Assembly (NCBI RefSeq): GCF_001006785.1
Contig: NZ_CDHO01000003.1
Location: 806,001 to 870,000, forward strand
Source: Hyphomicrobium_B sp001006785
GTDB lineage: Bacteria > Pseudomonadota > Alphaproteobacteria > Rhizobiales > Hyphomicrobiaceae
Length of the DNA stretch: 64,000 nucleotides
Direction: 5' to 3'
The position numbers and the translations under genes were made by a program. Positions 49,248 to 58,770 of the stretch are shown piece after piece. The notes below the pieces were generated by a model. It ran no database searches, was not told where the DNA came from, and worked only from the letters and a program-made list of their open reading frames with translations. Position 1 is the stretch's first letter. Each line of letters begins with the position of its first letter.

Positions 49248-51260
49248 ATGAACAGCCACAACGACGACCAGCGGCGGGCCGCGGACACCTCCATCGGCCG
49301 CATCGTATCCGTCAACGGATCGAAAGCGATCGTCCTGCTCGACGGCGGCGCGGACGCGCGCGCGCGCAGCCTCAAAGACGGCCCCGACATGGGCACGCTG
49401 ATCGCCATCGAAACATCGAGCGCGCTCGTTCTCGCGATCGTCTCCGCACTGAGCGTTCCCGTTCCCTCGCAACGCGAAGGCGACGGCGAAGTCTGGATCG
49501 CCGAAATCGGCCTTGTCGGCGAGCTTGTCAAAGCTCTGGACGGCAAGCCGCTCAAATTCAATCGCGGCGTCACGAACTACCCTGCGCTCGGCGATCGTGC
49601 CCGCGTCGCGTCGAAGTCAGAGCTGCAATGCGCGTTCTGTGGCGAAGCCGGTGAAACGGTCCGCGTCGGCTGCATCCGTCAGGATAGCTCCATTCCGGCG
49701 ATGGTTCGCGTTGACGAGTTGCTCGGCAAGCATTTTGCGATCCTCGGAACCACGGGCACCGGCAAATCCTGCACCACGGCGCTGATCCTGCGGTCGATCC
49801 TCGAAAAGCATCCCGCCGCCCACATCGTTCTGCTCGATCCGCACAACGAATACGCGACCGCATTCACCGAATGGGCCGAGGTCGTCTCGCCGCGGAACAT
49901 GCACCTGCCCTATTGGCTCCTGACGTTCGAGGAAATCGTCGAGGTGCTCGTCGGCGACGGCGAACGCAAGACCGAAACGGACGTGCTCCAGGATCTCATC
50001 CCGGTCGCGAAAGCCCGCTACGCCAACAGCCGCTCCGGTGAAGGCGCGAAACCCCGCCGCGCCGACCAGAGCCGCTTTACCGTCGACACGCCCGTTCCTT
50101 ACCGCATCTCCGAGCTCGTCGCGCTGATCGACGAGCGCATGGGCCGCCTCGAAAACAAACGGGATCTGACGCCCTACCGCAATCTGAAGCACCGCATCGA
50201 AACGGTCTCGAAGGATATCCGATACTCCTTCATGTTCGGCTCGCTGACCGTCTACGACAGCATGACTCAGATCCTGAGCCGCATCTTCCGCGTGCCGGTC
50301 AACAACAAGCCGATCACGATTCTTGAGCTGACCGGCATTCCGTCGGAGATCGTCAATGTCGTCGTCTCCGTGCTCTGCAGACTGACGTTCGACTTCGCGC
50401 TCTGGAGCGAAGGCCAGGTCCCCGTGACGCTCGTCTGCGAGGAAGCGCATCGCTACGTTCCGGCGAACAGCGCGCTCGGCTTCGAACCCTGCAAGCGCGC
50501 CATCGCCAAGATCGCCAAGGAAGGCCGCAAATACGGCGCCTCGCTGTGCATCGTCACCCAGCGCCCCGCTGAAATCGATCCGACCATTCTGTCCCAGTGC
50601 AACACCGTGTTCGCACTCCGCATGTCGAACGATCGCGACCAGGAAATCGTGACCTCCGCCGTTGCCGACACCGGTGCGGGCCTGCTCGAATTCCTTCCCT
50701 CGCTCGGTCAGCGCGAAGCGATCGCATTCGGCGACGGCATGGCGCTGCCCGTGCGCATCAAGTTCGACGAATTGCCCCCGCACGCGCTGCCGCGCTCCTC
50801 GACCGCCCGCTTCTCCGAGAGATGGCAGAAATCTCTGGGCGACGATGGCTTCTTGGAACAGATCGTCGAGCGTTGGCGCCTGTCCGGAACCTCGACCGGC
50901 GACAATTCCTACAACATGGCCTTGATGGCGGACGCGCTGAGCATCAACTCTGCCGCCGATACGAACGCCAGCCCGGCACCGGCATCGCAAGGCGAACCGC
51001 GCCGCGAAACGCCGCCGCCGCCGCGCGGCAGCGCCGGGACGTCGATTCCCGGCAACGGCCACCCCGCTTCGCGCAAGGACGCGATGCCGCCCACGTATAC
51101 CCCGCCAGCTGGACATTCGGCCCGAAGCGCCTCCGCGGCCTCGATGATGGGCGACCGCGTTAACGCGCCGGGCATGTCGCCGGCACCCGCGCGGGCACCT
51201 TCCGAGCCGCCAAGCTCGTTGCGTTCGCTGCGGGAAAGGCTAACTCGCCCACACGGTTAA
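49248..51260 (+). CDS. HerA-like P-loop ATPase (DUF87)
   Basis: 670 aa. N-terminal HAS-barrel-like region (GRIVSVNGSKAIVLLDGG, GTLIAIETSSALVLAIVSAL), an unusual cysteine group C128-x2-C131-x10-C142 that could bind a metal, Walker A GTTGTGKS at 167-174, DPHNEYATAF, Walker B VTLVCEEAHRYV and the C-terminal helicase-like ASLCIVTQRPAEIDPTILSQCNTVFALRM. The last 120 residues are Pro/Ala-rich and disordered. HerA proteins translocate on DNA, usually with the nuclease NurA; no NurA is near. Starts 22 bases after the kinase gene and may be co-transcribed with it. Confidence 0.9.
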   Translation: MNSHNDDQRRAADTSIGRIVSVNGSKAIVLLDGGADARARSLKDGPDMGTLIAIETSSALVLAIVSALSVPVPSQREGDGEVWIAEIGLVGELVKALDGKPLKFNRGVTNYPALGDRARVASKSELQCAFCGEAGETVRVGCIRQDSSIPAMVRVDELLGKHFAILGTTGTGKSCTTALILRSILEKHPAAHIVLLDPHNEYATAFTEWAEVVSPRNMHLPYWLLTFEEIVEVLVGDGERKTETDVLQDLIPVAKARYANSRSGEGAKPRRADQSRFTVDTPVPYRISELVALIDERMGRLENKRDLTPYRNLKHRIETVSKDIRYSFMFGSLTVYDSMTQILSRIFRVPVNNKPITILELTGIPSEIVNVVVSVLCRLTFDFALWSEGQVPVTLVCEEAHRYVPANSALGFEPCKRAIAKIAKEGRKYGASLCIVTQRPAEIDPTILSQCNTVFALRMSNDRDQEIVTSAVADTGAGLLEFLPSLGQREAIAFGDGMALPVRIKFDELPPHALPRSSTARFSERWQKSLGDDGFLEQIVERWRLSGTSTGDNSYNMALMADALSINSAADTNASPAPASQGEPRRETPPPPRGSAGTSIPGNGHPASRKDAMPPTYTPPAGHSARSASAASMMGDRVNAPGMSPAPARAPSEPPSSLRSLRERLTRPHG

Positions 51261-51397
51261 CCGTTATCACTCTTCTCAATCAGTCCTTGCCGCGCGCCTG
51301 GGCCGACCCCAGAACTGTTTATAATTCTATCAATAGCGGCGTCGTAGAACGGGCGCATAAGTGTGGCTCGTTCCGTTAAATGGGGTTGGGGCAGTCG

Positions 51398-52843
51398 ATG
51401 AGCGACATCTTTCCGGTAATTCTATCGGGCGGCTCCGGCACGCGTCTGTGGCCGCTGTCGCGGTCCATGTACCCGAAACAATTCATCCGGTTCTTCAACA
51501 GCCAGAACGGCAGCTTTCTCTCAGCCGCGCTCGGACGCTTGCAGCAATCGTCGGGCTTCAAAGCGCCGATCCTCCTTTGCAATAACGATCATCGTTTTCT
51601 CATTCGCGAGGAAGTCGAGCGCTTGGGGATCGATCCGCGCGCGATCATCCTCGAACCCGTCGCGCGTAACACGGCGCCCGCCATCGCCGTCGCGGCGCTC
51701 GTCGCGCTCGAAGCGAGTCCCAAGGCGACGCTCGCCGTCATGCCGTCCGATCACGTCGTAAAGGACGATGCGGTGTTTGCAGCCGCCGTCAAACGCGCCG
51801 CCGAAGTCGCGGCGACCGGCAAGCTCGTGCTCTTCGGAATCAAGCCGAACGAGCCGCACACCGGCTACGGCTACATCAAGCAGGGCAGCGCGCTTGAAGA
51901 TTTCGAAGGCCAGGCATTCGCCGTCGACTCCTTTGCCGAGAAGCCCGATCGCGCCACCGCGGAAACATATCTCGCAGCTGGCGATCGCTTCTGGAACAGC
52001 GGCATCTTCGTGCTCAACGCCCGGACGTTCCTGAACGAAATCGAACGCCTGCAGCCCGAAATCTTGCAGGCCGCGCGCGCCGCGCTCGCAGGCGCCAAGG
52101 AAGACCTAGGATTTTTGCGCCTCGACAAGGCCGCCTTCGCAACGGCGCCGAACATTTCCGTCGACTATGCGGTCATGGAAAAAACCGGCGCGGCCGCCGT
52201 TCTGCCGCTCAATGTCGGCTGGAACGATGTCGGCTCATGGGCCTCGCTCTGGGACATTGCTCCGCGCGACGCCGCCGGCAACTTCGTCAAGGGCGACGCC
52301 ATCCTCGAAGACACCTCGGACTGCTTTATTCATTCCGAGAAGGCCATCGTCTCGACCATCGGCGTCAAGGACCTCGTCATCGTCGATACGCCCGATGCCC
52401 TGCTGGTCGCGGACAAGAACCGGACGCAGGACGTCTCCAAGATCGTGCAGCGCCTGCGCTCCTCGAACCGCAAGGAGCAGGAGCAGCATCTTAGAAACTA
52501 CCGCCCGTGGGGCTACTTCGAGACGCTGAACATCGGCCCGCGCTTCCAGGTGAAGCTGCTGCATGTGAAGCCCGGCGGCGTGCTTTCCATGCAAATGCAC
52601 CATCATCGCTCCGAGCATTGGATCGTGGTGCAGGGTACGGCACGCGTCGTCATCGGCGAGCGCGAGCAGCTCGTGCGCGAGAACGAGAGCGTCTACATCG
52701 TCGCGACGCAATGGCATCGCCTCGAAAACCCCGGCAAGGTGCCGGTCGAGATCATCGAGGTCCAGATCGGATCGTATCTCGGCGAGGACGACATCCTGCG
52801 CACGGACGACATCTATCACCGTGCGCCGGAAGAAACGAAATAA
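51398..52843 (+). CDS. manC: Mannose-1-phosphate guanylyltransferase / mannose-6-phosphate isomerase
   Basis: 481 aa bifunctional type II PMI/GMP; ATG at 51398 with GGGG upstream. N-terminal nucleotidyltransferase: LSGGSGTRLWPLSR, VMPSDHVVKDD, FAEKPDRATAETYLAAG, WNSGIFVLNA; C-terminal cupin: LHVKPGGVLSMQMHHHRSEHWIVVQGTARV. Makes GDP-mannose for exopolysaccharide or LPS, which fits the Wzz-like gene 6 kb upstream. A 120-base non-coding stretch precedes it. Its end faces pssA, six bases away. Confidence 0.96.
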   Translation: MSDIFPVILSGGSGTRLWPLSRSMYPKQFIRFFNSQNGSFLSAALGRLQQSSGFKAPILLCNNDHRFLIREEVERLGIDPRAIILEPVARNTAPAIAVAALVALEASPKATLAVMPSDHVVKDDAVFAAAVKRAAEVAATGKLVLFGIKPNEPHTGYGYIKQGSALEDFEGQAFAVDSFAEKPDRATAETYLAAGDRFWNSGIFVLNARTFLNEIERLQPEILQAARAALAGAKEDLGFLRLDKAAFATAPNISVDYAVMEKTGAAAVLPLNVGWNDVGSWASLWDIAPRDAAGNFVKGDAILEDTSDCFIHSEKAIVSTIGVKDLVIVDTPDALLVADKNRTQDVSKIVQRLRSSNRKEQEQHLRNYRPWGYFETLNIGPRFQVKLLHVKPGGVLSMQMHHHRSEHWIVVQGTARVVIGEREQLVRENESVYIVATQWHRLENPGKVPVEIIEVQIGSYLGEDDILRTDDIYHRAPEETK

Positions 52844-52849
52844 GCGCGG

Positions 52850-53797
52850 CTACTTCGGCTGATCCGGCGTGCGGAGCGTAAAGATGCGCCCCGTCGTCTT
52901 CGGCGGCTCGTCGCCGGGATGGGGCTGAGCCGGACCGCCGCTCGCCACCGGTTCAGCCACAACGGACTCCGAAACCGCTGCTGGTTCCGCAGCCTCGCCC
53001 TGCGCGATCTTCTCCTGGAAATTCCGCCAGCTCACCGGAATGAACGCGAGATAGATAAGCGTAATCGCCGTCAGCGTCTGATACGGATAGGTGAAGAGCA
53101 TCGCGACCACCGCGACCGCAATGACGAAGATCGGCAGAACCCACTCGCGACCGACGCGCTCGCCGAGCAGCTTGCCCGAATAGGTCGGGATCGTTGAGAC
53201 CATCATGAAGGCGATGAAAAGCGTGTAGACGAGCACGACCATCAGCGCCCAATGGGCTTTGATTTCCTCGAAGCCCAATTGATAGATGTAAACCGGCAGC
53301 AACACTGCGATAGCCGCGGCGGGTGTCGGCATCCCGACGAAGTAATTCGATTGCCATTTCGGCTTGTCGTCATCGATCGCCGAATTGAAGCGCGCAAGTC
53401 TCAGCGCCGAGGTCAGCGCAAAAATCATCACGCAGATCCAGCCCGCGCTTTTGAGATCGCCAAGACCCCAATTGAAAATAAGAAACGCCGGAGCGACGCC
53501 GAAGTTGACGAAATCCGCGAGGCTGTCGAGCTCGGCCCCGAAACGCGATGACGCTTTGAGAAGCCGCGCGATCCGCCCGTCGATGCCGTCGAGGCACCCC
53601 GCGAAGACGATCGCAGCGAGAGCCAGATCGTAGCGGCCCTCGATCCCCATGCGGATCGATGTCAGACCCGCGCAGAGGCCGAGCAGCGTGAAGAAGTTCG
53701 GCACCAGCATCCGCACCGGCACCTGCCGATGCCGGAACAGCGATCGCCTGCGGCGGCGTCGCGTTTCCGTTTCGATCCGTGGTTCTTCCATGTCCAT
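52850..53797 (-). CDS. pssA: CDP-diacylglycerol-serine O-phosphatidyltransferase
   Basis: 315 aa, type II (membrane) PssA. The CDP-alcohol phosphotransferase motif is intact: CLDGIDGRIARLLKASSRFGAELDSLAD (DGxxAR...G...D...D). About eight membrane helices, preceded by a basic N-terminus (RRRRRRSLFRHRQ) and ending in an acidic/Pro-rich tail. Makes phosphatidylserine, the substrate of Psd encoded 97 bases upstream on the same strand. Confidence 0.95.
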   Translation of the reverse strand: MDMEEPRIETETRRRRRRSLFRHRQVPVRMLVPNFFTLLGLCAGLTSIRMGIEGRYDLALAAIVFAGCLDGIDGRIARLLKASSRFGAELDSLADFVNFGVAPAFLIFNWGLGDLKSAGWICVMIFALTSALRLARFNSAIDDDKPKWQSNYFVGMPTPAAAIAVLLPVYIYQLGFEEIKAHWALMVVLVYTLFIAFMMVSTIPTYSGKLLGERVGREWVLPIFVIAVAVVAMLFTYPYQTLTAITLIYLAFIPVSWRNFQEKIAQGEAAEPAAVSESVVAEPVASGGPAQPHPGDEPPKTTGRIFTLRTPDQPK

Positions 53798-53894
53798 GGC
53801 AGGCCTCCTCCAGGCGCATGCGCGGCCGTCGAACCCTCTTGCCCGAGACGGCCTCGGGCTCCAAAGCCGGGTGGTCCCTCTGGCTCAGGCGGCC

Positions 53895-54608
53895 CTAAGC
53901 GAGACGCGCCTCGCGCTCCGGCTCGACCGATTGAAGATCGGCGAAAACCGTTTCGCCCGCAACCGCTCGTTGGCCGACACTCACAAGAGCGACTTTACCG
54001 GGTGGCAGATAAACATCCACACGCGAGCCGAAGCGGATCAATCCGAATCGCTGCCCGGCCCCGATCACGTCCCCGATCTGCGAGAACGTCACGATCCGGC
54101 GCGCGACAAGCCCGGCAATCTGCACGACGCCGATTTCGCCGTCGGTCGGCGTCTCGATCACAAGAATACGCCGTTCATTGTCCTCGCTCGCCTTATCGAG
54201 CGCCGCATTGAGAAATGCGCCCGGCACATAGAGCGAGCGCACGATGCGCCCCGCCACCGGCGAGCGGTTGATGTGCACATCGAAGACCGAAAGGAACGTC
54301 GAAATGCGCACGCGCTCTTCCGGCCCCATCCCGAGTTCGGCGGGCGGCGTCACTTTCTCGATCGACGAAATCTTACCGTCCGCCGCCGAGACGACGAGCC
54401 CCGGACGCAACGGCGTGACGCGCGCCGGATCACGGAAGAAATAAATGACCCACGCCGTAATGGCCGCCGCGATCCATCCAAGCGGCGGATAGATCAGGAA
54501 GAAGATCAAAGTAACCACCGCGCCGATGGCGATGAACTTGTGCCCGTCCGGATGCACCGGCGCGAACGATTCAAAGATGGTATCGAGAAGTCCGTGGTTT
54601 CCAGACAC
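53895..54608 (-). CDS. psd: Phosphatidylserine decarboxylase
   Basis: 237 aa, the short alphaproteobacterial form. The self-cleavage site that yields the pyruvoyl group is the Gly-Ser of LIRFGSRVDVYLPPG near the C-terminus; the conserved VFDVHINRSPVAGRIV is also present. An N-terminal pair of membrane helices (FIAIGAVVTLIFFLIYPPLGW, AAITAWVIYFF) anchors it. Converts phosphatidylserine to phosphatidylethanolamine; in an operon with pssA. Confidence 0.95.
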   Translation of the reverse strand: MSGNHGLLDTIFESFAPVHPDGHKFIAIGAVVTLIFFLIYPPLGWIAAAITAWVIYFFRDPARVTPLRPGLVVSAADGKISSIEKVTPPAELGMGPEERVRISTFLSVFDVHINRSPVAGRIVRSLYVPGAFLNAALDKASEDNERRILVIETPTDGEIGVVQIAGLVARRIVTFSQIGDVIGAGQRFGLIRFGSRVDVYLPPGKVALVSVGQRAVAGETVFADLQSVEPEREARLA

Positions 54609-54651
54609 GTTTACCTCCTGGCGCGCGGTGAACTGCGAAAATCGCGCGGGA

Positions 54652-56115
54652 TTACGAGATTGGCACGGCGACGAAGCGAAGATCGCCCTTGCCGTCTTCG
54701 ACGCGGAATAGCACGGCCTTGCGTCCGGCTTTCCTGACCTTATCGACGCTCGCCGCGACGTCGCCCGGATCGCTCACCGCTTCCTGCGCCGCCTCGACAA
54801 TCACATCGCCGGTTTTGATGCCCTTTTTCGCTGCCGCGCTCTGCGGATCGATGCTTTCGACGACCACGCCTTTGATCTTGTCATCGAGTCCGTACTTGCG
54901 CCGGAGTTCGGAGGTCAGCGCCGAAAGCTTGAGCCCGATGATCGACGATCCCGGCGCCGGGCTCTCGCTGCCCTGTTCTTTCAGATCGCTCTCGGTGTCG
55001 TCGCCATCGTCGAGGCGTCCGACCGTCACTTGCAGCGTCTTGCGCTGGCCTTTGCGCAGAAGCTCGACATCGGCGGCCTTGCCGATCGGCGCCTGCGCCA
55101 CGATCCTCGGCAGGCCGCGCATCGACGTCACATCTTTGTTGTCGAACTTCAGAATGACGTCGCCGGCTTCGAGTCCTGCTTTCGCGGCCGGACTCTCGGG
55201 CGTCACGGCTGCGATCAACGCGCCGCTGTTTTCCGGCACGCCGAGCGTCTCGGCGATGTCGTCCGTCACCGTCTGGATCTTCACGCCAAGCCAGCCGCGC
55301 CGCACTTCACCGAATTGCTTCAACTGATCGACGACGTTCGCGACCGTGTCCGAGGGAACAGCAAAGCCGATGCCGATCGAGCCGCCGGTCGGCGATATGA
55401 TGGCCGTATTCACGCCGATCACTTCGCCGTCCATGTTGAACAACGGCCCGCCCGAGTTGCCTTTGTTGATCGCGGCATCGGTCTGCAGATAATCGTCGTA
55501 AGGCCCGGAATTGATGTCACGGCTCTTCGCCGAGATGATGCCCAGCGAAACCGAACCGCCGAGCCCGAACGGATTGCCAATCGCCATCACCCAGTCGCCG
55601 ACTTCGAGCGTGGCCGACGGCCCGAACTTGACGTCCGAGAGAGGCTTCTTCGGCGTGACCTTCAGAAGCGCGAGATCGGCCTTCGTATCGCGGCCGAGCA
55701 CCTTGTCGACCTTCAGCTTCGAGCCGTCGTGAAAATTGATCTCGATTTCTTCGGCGCCTTCGATCACGTGGTTATTGGTGACGATCAGGCCTTCCTTGCC
55801 GTCGATTACGAAGCCGGAGCCGAGTGACGAAATCTTGCGATCCGAATTGGGAACGCCGCCGCGCTTGTTGAAGAAGTCGTCGAAGAAGTCCTCGAACGGC
55901 GCGCCCTTCGGCACCTTCGGCAGCGGTACGCCGCTCGGTCCCTTGACGGTCTGCGAGGTGGAAATGTTGACGACGGCGTCGACCAGCTTCTTCGCGATCG
56001 GCGCAACCGACGCCGGGCCGTTCTGGAACGCCTGCGCCGGACATGAAAACAGCGCCATCGTCATGATCGCGCTGAGCAGCAGCCGAGGCATAAGCACGGA
56101 TATTTTTCCGGTCAT
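54652..56115 (-). CDS. degP: DegP/HtrA-family periplasmic serine protease
   Basis: 487 aa. Signal peptide (LLLSAIMTMALFSCPAQA), trypsin-like domain with His in VTNNHVIEGAEEI, Asp in DTKADLALLKV and Ser in AAINKGNSGGPLFN, then two PDZ domains (GWLGVKIQTVTDDIAETLGV and GLKLSALTSELRRKYGLDD). A periplasmic quality-control protease and chaperone. It follows the hflK-hflC-DUF2065 genes on the same strand with a 131-base gap, the order common in alphaproteobacteria. Confidence 0.95.
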   Translation of the reverse strand: MTGKISVLMPRLLLSAIMTMALFSCPAQAFQNGPASVAPIAKKLVDAVVNISTSQTVKGPSGVPLPKVPKGAPFEDFFDDFFNKRGGVPNSDRKISSLGSGFVIDGKEGLIVTNNHVIEGAEEIEINFHDGSKLKVDKVLGRDTKADLALLKVTPKKPLSDVKFGPSATLEVGDWVMAIGNPFGLGGSVSLGIISAKSRDINSGPYDDYLQTDAAINKGNSGGPLFNMDGEVIGVNTAIISPTGGSIGIGFAVPSDTVANVVDQLKQFGEVRRGWLGVKIQTVTDDIAETLGVPENSGALIAAVTPESPAAKAGLEAGDVILKFDNKDVTSMRGLPRIVAQAPIGKAADVELLRKGQRKTLQVTVGRLDDGDDTESDLKEQGSESPAPGSSIIGLKLSALTSELRRKYGLDDKIKGVVVESIDPQSAAAKKGIKTGDVIVEAAQEAVSDPGDVAASVDKVRKAGRKAVLFRVEDGKGDLRFVAVPIS

Positions 56116-56246
56116 CGCAGAACTCCAGTGTCCGACCCCACGCGACGCTCGGCGGGACCTATGGGGCTTCAGTGGCGCAAGATCGCAGCATCAAAGTGAC
56201 GATCGTAGCATATAGCCGGGATGGGGGGACAAGTCGGCTTTGGACC

Positions 56247-56432
56247 TTATCCTCGGACGAGCCAGACGAGAAAAACTCCGAACGCGACGGCCACGAGAGC
56301 ACCGGCCTGGATCGGGCCGTTTCCCCGGCTGGCGATGTCCGTGACGACACGCCGCGCAGCATCCGGCGCGACCGCCCAGAGTAGCCCTTCAAGTACAAGG
56401 GCTATTCCGAGGCCGGCCAGAAGATCGTTCAT
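56247..56432 (-). CDS. DUF2065 (YjeT-like) small membrane protein
   Basis: 61 aa with two membrane helices (LLAGLGIALVLEGLLWAVAP and GALVAVAFGVFLVWLV) separated by a short basic loop. The LEGL motif and length match DUF2065/YjeT, which is typically encoded next to hflC. Function unknown. Its ATG overlaps the hflC stop (ATGA). Confidence 0.9.
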   Translation of the reverse strand: MNDLLAGLGIALVLEGLLWAVAPDAARRVVTDIASRGNGPIQAGALVAVAFGVFLVWLVRG

Positions 56433-57340
56433 CGCTCAGGCGTGACTGTGACGGAAGGCGCCGGAGCCCGTTTCACGCCACCGTTCGGATCTTCGAAGTA
56501 GCGGAAGAAGTCGCTGTTCGGCGACAGAAGCAGACGCGTGTCACTCGGCTTGATCGCCGTCGTGTACGCCTGCATCGAACGGTAGAACTGGAAGAAGTCC
56601 GGGTCCTTTCCGAACGCGTCCGCGAAGATGCGGCTGCGCTGAGCTTCGCCGTCACCGCGGATTTCGTCTGACTTCTGCGTCGCCGTCGCCTTGATGATCG
56701 TCACCGCCTTGTCCGCGTTGGCGCGAATGCGGTTGCTCTCGGCTTCACCCTGCGCCCGAAGCTCCGTTGCCTCACGAACGCGGTCGGCGCGCATGCGGTC
56801 ATAGACCTTGACGAGGTTCACCTTCGGCAGATCGGCGCGCTTGAGACGCACGTCGACGACTTCAAGTCCGTAATCGCGGCCTTCCTTGTTCACCTGCGCC
56901 GCGATCTCCTTCATCAGCGACTCGCGCTTGTCCTTGACGATCTCCTGCAGCGTCGCGGAACCGAGCACACGGCGAATTTCGGATTCGATCAGCGGTCCGA
57001 CGACTTCACGCACGCGCTCTTCGTTGCGCACGTTCTGATAGAACTTGAGCGGATCCGTGATGCGGTAACGTGCATACGCGTCGACGATCAAGCGCTGCTG
57101 ATCCGCCGCCGTGACTTCCTGCTCCGTCGTATCGAGATCGAGAATACGCTTGTCGAATTTCTCGACCGTATCGATGAACGGAACTTTCCACTTCAGGCCG
57201 GGCGTTTCGATGATCTGCTGCGTTTTGCCGAAGCGCAGCACCATCGCCTGCTCGTTCTGATGCACGATGAATGCCGAGGCATAGAGACCCGCAGCCGCGA
57301 GGACCAATACCGTAAGAATGAAAGCGAAGAACGCGCGCAT
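56429..57340 (-). CDS. hflC: FtsH-modulating membrane protease subunit HflC
   Basis: 303 aa from the ATG at 57340, with AAGGA upstream; nine codons further in frame start inside hflK. N-terminal membrane anchor (FFAFILTVLVLAAAGLYASAF) and SPFH/band 7 domain (QNEQAMVLRFGKTQ, EVVDVRLKRADLPK), then the coiled-coil-like stretch around REATELRAQGEAESNRIRA and the GKDPDFFQFYRSMQAY end. With HflK it forms a large cage around FtsH. Confidence 0.95.
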   Translation of the reverse strand: MRAFFAFILTVLVLAAAGLYASAFIVHQNEQAMVLRFGKTQQIIETPGLKWKVPFIDTVEKFDKRILDLDTTEQEVTAADQQRLIVDAYARYRITDPLKFYQNVRNEERVREVVGPLIESEIRRVLGSATLQEIVKDKRESLMKEIAAQVNKEGRDYGLEVVDVRLKRADLPKVNLVKVYDRMRADRVREATELRAQGEAESNRIRANADKAVTIIKATATQKSDEIRGDGEAQRSRIFADAFGKDPDFFQFYRSMQAYTTAIKPSDTRLLLSPNSDFFRYFEDPNGGVKRAPAPSVTVTPER

Positions 57341-57341
57341 A

Positions 57342-58514
57342 TTATTTCGATCCTTCGGACGTTTCACGCTTCTGCAGCTGATCTAGCGGCAGGTAAGGCA
57401 CGACGCCCTGGCCACTCTTTTGATCGATGATGATCTTGTCGGTGCCCTCGAGCACGCGTTCCTGCATCTCGAGGAACAAGCGCTGTCGCGTGACGTCCGG
57501 CGCCTTCTTGTATTCGTCGTAGACCTTGAGGAAGCGCGCCGCCTGACCGGTTGCCTCGGCGACGGTCTGGTCGCGATAGCCTTCGGCCGCGGCTACGATG
57601 CGATCGGCATCGCCTCGCGCTCTCGGCGTAACCTGGTCTGCGTAGGTTTGAGCCTGCTTGACCAGCGTTTCCCTCTCTTGCGCCGCCGCCGCAACCTCGC
57701 GGAACGCGCCGATGACTTCTTCCGGCGGATCGACTTCCTTGAGCTGGATCTGGTCGATCTTGATGCCCGCCCGATAATAATCGAGCGTCTTCTGCATCAG
57801 CTTTTGCACTTCTTCCTGGATCTTCTGACGGCCACCCGTCAGCAGCGGCTGCAATGCCGACTGGCCGACGACTTCGCGCATCGCGCTTTCGGCAACCTCA
57901 CGCACCGTCGTCTCCGGCTGTGCGATGTTGAACAGGAACTGCTGGACGCCGGTATCGCCGTTTTCGCTCTTGTCCGGGCTGATGCGCCAGAACACGACGA
58001 AGCGGACATCGACGACACTGCCGTCGCCGGTCAGCATCAGGCCGCTGTCGCGCGCGCCGAGTGTGCTGCGGGCGCTGCCGACTTCGATTGTCCGCTGCTG
58101 CGTGACTTTCGGCAGCCGTACTTCTTCGATCGGATACGGCAAACGCCAATGCAGACCCGGCGTGTCCCAACGGTTGTATTCGCCAAAGCGCAGAACGATG
58201 CCCTGCTCGTCCGGATTCACGCGATAGAAAAAGCCGTAGAACGTTGCGCCCGCGAGCAGCAGAAGGCCGAGGAGGAAAATAAACGTCTTCGGAACGCCGC
58301 CGCCGATGCCGCCCGAGCCATTGCCTCCGGCGCCACCACCGCCGCCGCGCATGACACGGCGCATGCGGTCCTGGCCACGACGCAAAATCTCATCGAGATC
58401 CGGCGGCTCCTTGCCGCCGCCACCGCCAGAGCCCCAAGGCCCTTGCCCCCACGGACCGCCGCCGCCACCACCACCGCCGCTGCCTTTTCCGCCGCCTTGA
58501 TTACTCCAGGGCAT
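57342..58514 (-). CDS. hflK: FtsH-modulating membrane protease subunit HflK
   Basis: 390 aa. Gly-rich cytosolic N-terminus (runs of Gly with PWGQGPWG), DLDEILRRGQDRMRR, an anchor (TFIFLLGLLLLAGATFYGFFY), then the SPFH domain (NPDEQGIVLRFGEYNRWDTPGLHWRLPYPIE) and a helical C-terminus with QAQTYADQVTPRARGDADRI-type repeats. Partner of HflC, whose gene begins right at its end. The Gly-rich run differs in codons, so it is not a simple sequencing repeat. Confidence 0.96.
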   Translation of the reverse strand: MPWSNQGGGKGSGGGGGGGGPWGQGPWGSGGGGGKEPPDLDEILRRGQDRMRRVMRGGGGGAGGNGSGGIGGGVPKTFIFLLGLLLLAGATFYGFFYRVNPDEQGIVLRFGEYNRWDTPGLHWRLPYPIEEVRLPKVTQQRTIEVGSARSTLGARDSGLMLTGDGSVVDVRFVVFWRISPDKSENGDTGVQQFLFNIAQPETTVREVAESAMREVVGQSALQPLLTGGRQKIQEEVQKLMQKTLDYYRAGIKIDQIQLKEVDPPEEVIGAFREVAAAAQERETLVKQAQTYADQVTPRARGDADRIVAAAEGYRDQTVAEATGQAARFLKVYDEYKKAPDVTRQRLFLEMQERVLEGTDKIIIDQKSGQGVVPYLPLDQLQKRETSEGSK

Positions 58515-58770
58515 AAATCACGGCCTCTCTCGCATCTGAGCTGAAATTGAAGGGACGCATCCGCCTTCCGGCTCCTCGGTGCGGCGTCGGTCGGAAGACG
58601 ACATTGAGACGTGCACGGTGAAAGCCTCGGGGACGCAAAAGAAAACAAGGTTCGGGGGAGCTTATAAGGTACGGTTCCCTCGATCGCAAATTCCCAACCC
58701 CTTGGATTATCGGAATTTGGGGCTTCGCGGCGGCGCTTCAAGGGTTTGAGGCGCCGGCTCGCGCACTCTT

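Noticed and set aside
49248..51260. HerA-type anti-phage defence system
   Set aside because: No NurA, SIR2, DUF4297 or other effector gene lies beside it; kinase and manC are the neighbours.
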